Part shown: positions 6,829 through 10,149 of the stretch, piece after piece | Position numbering within the stretch: position 1 is the first letter of the stretch | Layout of the letters: each line of letters begins with the position of its first letter | Source of the DNA: an uncultured Roseburia sp. | Lineage (GTDB): Bacteria; Bacillota; Clostridia; Lachnospirales; Lachnospiraceae | Length of the DNA: 10,149 bases | Direction: 5' to 3' | Assembly: GCA_945928585.1 (NCBI GenBank) | Contig: CAMENQ010000058.1 | Span: forward strand, 1-10,149 | Notes under the pieces: model-generated | Databases searched by the model: none | The model's input: the letters and a program-made list of their open reading frames with translations, nothing else | What the model was told of the DNA's origin: nothing | Translations under genes and position numbers: made by a program

Positions 6829-8912
6829 TCTTTCACCTCCATATGTACCGGTTTCCTGCCCAGAAGCTTTTCACTTCTTTTGTCAGGCTGTGAGCCTCCT
6901 ATATATACGTCATATTCACGTGATATAACCGGTTTACCGGACTCATCAAATACTTCAAAGGATTCCCTTGTAAGAGTAATTTCAATATCCTTTGCCTCTC
7001 CCTTTTTAAGCTTTACTTTTTTTATTTTTTTAAGCTGTGGATTAGGCGCCCAATCTTCTCTTGCCCCTATATATACCTGAACTGTTTCTGTGCCATCCAT
7101 CTTTCCGGTATTTTTTACTGTTGTTTTTATAGTAACAGAATCATCTTTTACTGTAAACAATGTATTTTCATATTCAAATTCAGTATATGAAAGACCGTAT
7201 CCGAAAGGATAAAGGGCATCATTTTTCATATAACGGTATGTCCTGTTTTTCATTGAATAATCAGTGAACTCCGGAAGTTCCTCCATTGTTCTGTAAAATG
7301 TAATCGGAAGCTTTCCTTCAAAGTCTGATTCTCCGAATATTAATCTTGCAATGGCTTTTCCGCCTCTTGCACCGGGATACCAGCCTTGAATTATACCGTC
7401 AAGGTTTTCATCCTCCCAGTTTAATGTCATCGCACTTCCCGTCATATTTACAAGAATAACCGGCTTTCCGCTCTCCTTTGCTATTTTTAAAATGTCCGTC
7501 TGTATGCCCGGCAGATGAAGATATGGCTTATCGCCCATGCCGTAATCACTTCCCGTATCTCCTTCCTCTCCCTCAAGAGTGCCGTCAAGTCCCATTACTG
7601 CAATAACAACATCACTTTCACTGCATATTTCTTTTATCTCTGCAATTCTGTCATTTTTAAATGCCATAGGATTAATCTGATCCCTGAATAAGTGACACCC
7701 CTCCGAGTACAGTACTCTCACATCTTCCCCAACATAATCCTGTATACCCTCCAGAACTGTTATGTATCTTGACGCCGTACCCTCGTAATTGCCGTCAAGT
7801 GACCTTCTGTTATCTGCATTCGGCCCTATTACTGCTATTGTTTTTAATTTGTTTTTATCAAGTGGCAGTATGTTATCTTTATTTTTAAGTAACACAATAC
7901 ATTTTTCCGCCACCTTTTCATTTAGCTTTTTCATTTCATCAGAATCAACAACAGAATATGGTATATCATTATACGGATTATCATCTGCATCACCCAGTAT
8001 ACCTAATTTCATTCTGGTCATCAAAATACGCTCCAGTGCCTCATCTATTCTTTCAACGGTGACTTTATTTTCCTTTACCGCTTCGTAAAGATTATGATAA
8101 ACAACACCCAGATTGAAATCACAGCCATTCATAAGTGCCATAGCCGCTGTGTCCACAGGATTGTCAGTAACCTTATGTCCGCCATGAAAATCCATCAGTG
8201 CCAGAAAATCCGATACCACCATTCCGTCGAATCCCCATTCATCCCTGAGTATCTTTATTAAAAGTCTTTCGTTTCCACAGCATGGTATACCGTTAAAACG
8301 ATTATATGCTCCCATTACTGCTTCCACCCCTGCTTCTTCTACGCAATCCTTAAATGCAGGAAGATATGTTTCCCTTAAATCCTGCTCACTTGCCTTAGCA
8401 TCAAACATATGTCTCATTCCCTCAGGCCCGCTGTGTACGGCAAAATGCTTTGCACAGGCTGCTGTTTTTAAATATTTCTCATTGTTCCCCTGCATACCCT
8501 TTATATATGCAACGCCTAATCTTCCCGTAAGATACGGGTCTTCTCCATATGTTTCATGGCCTCTGCCCCAGCGGGGGTCCCTGAAAATATTTACATTTGG
8601 TGCATAAAAGGTAAGCCCCTTATATATGCCCTTGTCTCCATATTTGTGCTGTATATTATATTTTGCTCTTGCCTCTGTAGATATGGCATCTCCCACCGTT
8701 TCGACCATTTCCTCATCAAATGACGCAGCAAGTGCAATGGCCTGTGGAAATACAGTAGCAATGCCGGCCCTTGCCACACCATGAAGTGATTCATTCCACC
8801 AGTTGTACTCATCAATTCCAAGTCTTTCCACAGCCTTTGCTTCATGTACCATCTGTGAAACCTTTTCCTCCAGTGTCATTTTCGATATTATTTCCTTTAC
8901 CTTTTCCTTCAT
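6804..8912 (-). CDS. Glycoside hydrolase family 3 beta-xylosidase (cytoplasmic)
   Basis: A GH3 exo-enzyme that releases terminal beta-linked sugars. The domain order in its 702 residues is GH3 N-terminal TIM barrel (about 1-300), GH3 C-terminal alpha/beta sandwich (about 335-575) and fibronectin-III-like domain (about 605-675). The nucleophile is D235 in MVVSDF, substrate-binding residues include K155-H156 in AKHFAVH and R111-D112-R114 in FRDPRWGRG, and the acid/base is expected in the E447-E450 cluster (LEGEEGD). The YNWWNESLHGVAR motif at 36-48 and FPQAIALA are typical of the beta-xylosidase branch. The operon partners xylB and the isomerase support xylo-oligosaccharides as substrate; arabinofuranosidase or glucosidase side activity is possible. 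No signal peptide is present (charged MKEKVKEI start), so it must act on imported oligosaccharides. AAGGAG lies 9-10 bases before the ATG. It is the first gene of the operon. Confidence 0.93.
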   Translation of the reverse strand: MKEKVKEIISKMTLEEKVSQMVHEAKAVERLGIDEYNWWNESLHGVARAGIATVFPQAIALAASFDEEMVETVGDAISTEARAKYNIQHKYGDKGIYKGLTFYAPNVNIFRDPRWGRGHETYGEDPYLTGRLGVAYIKGMQGNNEKYLKTAACAKHFAVHSGPEGMRHMFDAKASEQDLRETYLPAFKDCVEEAGVEAVMGAYNRFNGIPCCGNERLLIKILRDEWGFDGMVVSDFLALMDFHGGHKVTDNPVDTAAMALMNGCDFNLGVVYHNLYEAVKENKVTVERIDEALERILMTRMKLGILGDADDNPYNDIPYSVVDSDEMKKLNEKVAEKCIVLLKNKDNILPLDKNKLKTIAVIGPNADNRRSLDGNYEGTASRYITVLEGIQDYVGEDVRVLYSEGCHLFRDQINPMAFKNDRIAEIKEICSESDVVIAVMGLDGTLEGEEGDTGSDYGMGDKPYLHLPGIQTDILKIAKESGKPVILVNMTGSAMTLNWEDENLDGIIQGWYPGARGGKAIARLIFGESDFEGKLPITFYRTMEELPEFTDYSMKNRTYRYMKNDALYPFGYGLSYTEFEYENTLFTVKDDSVTIKTTVKNTGKMDGTETVQVYIGAREDWAPNPQLKKIKKVKLKKGEAKDIEITLTRESFEVFDESGKPVISREYDVYIGGSQPDKRSEKLLGRKPVHMEVKECFMQELI

Positions 8913-8993
8913 TTAAAGCATCTCCTTATATAACAATTTAATAAACAATTTGATTTTTACCTCTTAACATTTATCTTTTTAATCTTCTTAAGA

Positions 8994-9059
8994 CTTTTAA
9001 AAGCTATGTACAAAATGTCAAAAGTTCTTTATGTTATTATAATAAGCTTTAATATCCAA
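8994..9059 (-). promoter_or_regulatory. Candidate promoters of the xylosidase operon
   Basis: Two minus-strand arrangements are visible. TTGGAT (9059-9054), 17 bases, TAACAT (9036-9031) has ideal spacing and would give a leader of about 110 bases. A perfect TTGACA (9021-9016) is followed after 16 bases by a poor TAAAAG (8999-8994), the kind of weak -10 that often needs an activator. A 10-bp palindrome, CTTTTAAAAG, covers 8994-9003. No CG-centred catabolite (cre) site can be seen in 8913-9100. Confidence 0.45.
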
Positions 9060-9069
9060 ATAAGCTTAT
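9041..9069. promoter_or_regulatory. Direct repeat AATAAGCTT, candidate AraC-type operator
   Basis: AATAAGCTT occurs at 9041-9049 and 9059-9067, 18 bp apart and therefore on nearly the same helix face. The second copy is part of the palindrome ATAAGCTTAT (9060-9069). The pair lies between the divergent regulator promoter and the TTGACA box of the operon, where an AraC-family activator would bind. The assignment is inferred from position and repeat form only. Confidence 0.4.
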
Positions 9070-9089
9070 CAGATTTTGCTGTTTTTTAA

Positions 9090-9118
9090 TTGTTTTTTGC
9101 TATAAAGGATGGTAAAAT
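9090..9118 (+). promoter_or_regulatory. Candidate promoter of the AraC-family gene
   Basis: TTGTTT (9090-9095) and TAAAAT (9113-9118) are separated by exactly 17 bases. Transcription would start near 9125, about 50 bases before the chosen start codon at 9177. This also argues that the upstream in-frame TTG at 9090, which would give a short hydrophobic N-terminal extension, is not translated. Confidence 0.45.
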
Positions 9119-9176
9119 ATTATTATTAATTTATGTTTTACTGCTTTTTAAATGTACGGAAAGGATAAGAAAGCCT

Positions 9177-10052
9177 ATGGATAATCAACAAGGCATTATG
9201 AATATGCCTGTTCACGAAAATGTTGCTTTTCGTGAAAACTCTACTGTTCTGATTTGGAGAAATGGGCAAAATCTGAGCTATGAACTACACTGGCATACTG
9301 CCATGGAGGTAATTATTCCTATGGAAAACAGCTATGACGTTTCTGTCTGTTCAAAGGATTTCCACCTTCTTCCAAAGGAAATACTTATTATTCCTCCCGG
9401 TGAAATTCATTCCCTCCATGCTCCCGATACAGGACTCAGATATATTTATCTTATAGATATTTCATTTTTTAATAAAATTAAAAACTTTATTTCAATTCAG
9501 ACACTTATGGCACAGCCTGTTTATATTACACGGGAAAGCCATCCGAAAATATATAAAAATATCCTTAACCAGTTTTTAGAAATTGAGAATGAATATTATG
9601 ATGATAAGGAATACTCTGAAATAACCATTTACTCAATTCTTCTAAAAATTTTTGCCGAGTTGGGATATAACAGATACAATAACAGCGAACTGTTTCCTAA
9701 TGCACGTAATTACAAGAAAAAGGAATATATACAAAAACTTAATATTGTTTTGGATTTTATTGATTTAAATTATACGGAGGATTTAAGCTTAGATGCCTTA
9801 GCTGATATGGTGGGCTTTAGCAAATACCACTTTTCCAGACTGTTTACGGAATATACAGGACACAGCTTCTGCGACTATATAAACTTAAGAAGAATAAAAG
9901 CTGCCGAAAGTCTGCTTACCAACGATGACCTGTCGATTACGGAAATCGCAATGCAGTCAGGCTTTTCAAGCATTGCTACCTTCAACAGGCTTTTTAAGAG
10001 CTTCAAAGGGTGCAGTCCAAGCGAATTCAGAAATCTTAATAAGCATATGTAA
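9177..10052 (+). CDS. AraC-family transcriptional regulator, probable controller of the pentose operon
   Basis: A cytoplasmic DNA-binding protein of 291 residues. The N-terminal part (about 15-95) is an AraC-type cupin sensor with HWH at 38-40 and the LLPKEILIIPPGEIH segment at 64-78, which usually binds a sugar or similar ligand. The C-terminal part (about 185-285) is an HTH_18 domain with two helix-turn-helix units: LSLDALADMVGFSKYHFSRL (204-223) and the second at about 253-274 ending in FNRLFK, followed by the family signature GCSPSEFR. I placed the start at the ATG at 9177, with AAGGA 11 bases upstream; a second ATG at 9198 is possible. The longer frame from a TTG at 9090 runs through the likely promoter. 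Divergent orientation from the xylosidase operon, with a shared 264-bp control region, makes it the likely local activator, but the effector is unknown. Confidence 0.92.
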   Translation: MDNQQGIMNMPVHENVAFRENSTVLIWRNGQNLSYELHWHTAMEVIIPMENSYDVSVCSKDFHLLPKEILIIPPGEIHSLHAPDTGLRYIYLIDISFFNKIKNFISIQTLMAQPVYITRESHPKIYKNILNQFLEIENEYYDDKEYSEITIYSILLKIFAELGYNRYNNSELFPNARNYKKKEYIQKLNIVLDFIDLNYTEDLSLDALADMVGFSKYHFSRLFTEYTGHSFCDYINLRRIKAAESLLTNDDLSITEIAMQSGFSSIATFNRLFKSFKGCSPSEFRNLNKHM

Positions 10053-10149
10053 AAAGGCTTCTAAGAAAACCTTCCCTAGTAATTTAAAAATCCAGTATAT
10101 CTGCGGTTTTAAGCCGGGCTGCTATGGTGAGGATAGGGGCAGGCGGTTA
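10053..10149. other. Unassigned 3' tail, relatively GC-rich
   Basis: No gene or strong terminator can be assigned. AT-rich sequence with a weak AAGG/CCTT hairpin follows the AraC stop. From about 10092 the base composition becomes clearly richer in G and C than the intergenic DNA elsewhere. On the minus strand a 20-codon open stretch (10146-10087) ends in TAA at 10086-10084, but another in-frame TAA closes it at 10149-10147. This may be the edge of a structured RNA, a gene remnant or a repeat that continues outside the window. Confidence 0.3.

Noticed and set aside
3684..9011. Shared 9-mer GCTATGTAC in the foldback arm (3684-3692) and in the xylosidase control region (9003-9011)
   Set aside because: A 9-base match between two AT-rich noncoding regions is expected by chance often enough that a shared regulator cannot be claimed.
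9090..9176. A 29-residue hydrophobic N-terminal extension of the AraC protein that could be read as a membrane anchor
   Set aside because: It begins at a TTG without a ribosome binding site, overlaps the candidate -35 and -10 boxes, and the AraC domain is complete from the ATG at 9177.

Overview
The window suggests a low-GC, strictly anaerobic Firmicute, most likely a gut or rumen Lachnospiraceae-type Clostridium relative. The evidence is AT-rich intergenic DNA, strong AGGAGG-type ribosome binding sites, a rubrerythrin, an MscL with a clostridial-style zinc-ribbon tail, and an intracellular GH3/xylulokinase/FucI-like isomerase gene set. The species cannot be named from the sequence alone.

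Layout. (1) 1-588, plus strand: a complete rubrerythrin gene with an extended -10 box at the window edge. (2) 589-881: a convergent intergenic region with GC-rich and AT-rich hairpins acting as terminators in both directions, a 14-bp tandem repeat and a degenerate duplicated hairpin element. (3) 882-3521, minus strand: a tight four-gene operon read as GNAT acetyltransferase, DUF1648 membrane protein, mscL, pepT, with short gaps or a 4-bp ATGA overlap. A perfect-consensus promoter (TTGACA, 17 bp, TATAAT) lies at 3624-3652. It lies inside the first 50 codons of the longest possible GNAT reading frame, so the real start is probably internal (about 3521). (4) 3672-3795: a 71-bp foldback (16-bp perfect arms) that probably ends the sugar operon transcript. 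(5) 3796-8912, minus strand: a pentose operon read as GH3 beta-xylosidase, xylulokinase, FucI/AraA-like isomerase, with GH3 and xylB overlapping by 25 bp. (6) 8913-9176: a divergent control region with a direct repeat AATAAGCTT and candidate promoters both ways. (7) 9177-10052, plus strand: an AraC-family regulator, probably controlling the operon. (8) 10053-10149: a relatively GC-rich tail that I could not identify.

How the genes work together. The GH3 enzyme has no signal peptide, so it should split imported xylo-oligosaccharides in the cytoplasm. The isomerase would turn the released pentose (xylose) into xylulose and XylB would phosphorylate it for the pentose phosphate or phosphoketolase route. 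The AraC protein would sense a sugar through its cupin domain and act on the divergent promoter. No transporter is present in the window. No wholly new system is evident. The points most worth checking are the FucI-like isomerase in the place of a classical xylose isomerase, the hidden promoter and start correction for the GNAT gene, the zinc-ribbon MscL and the long foldback.
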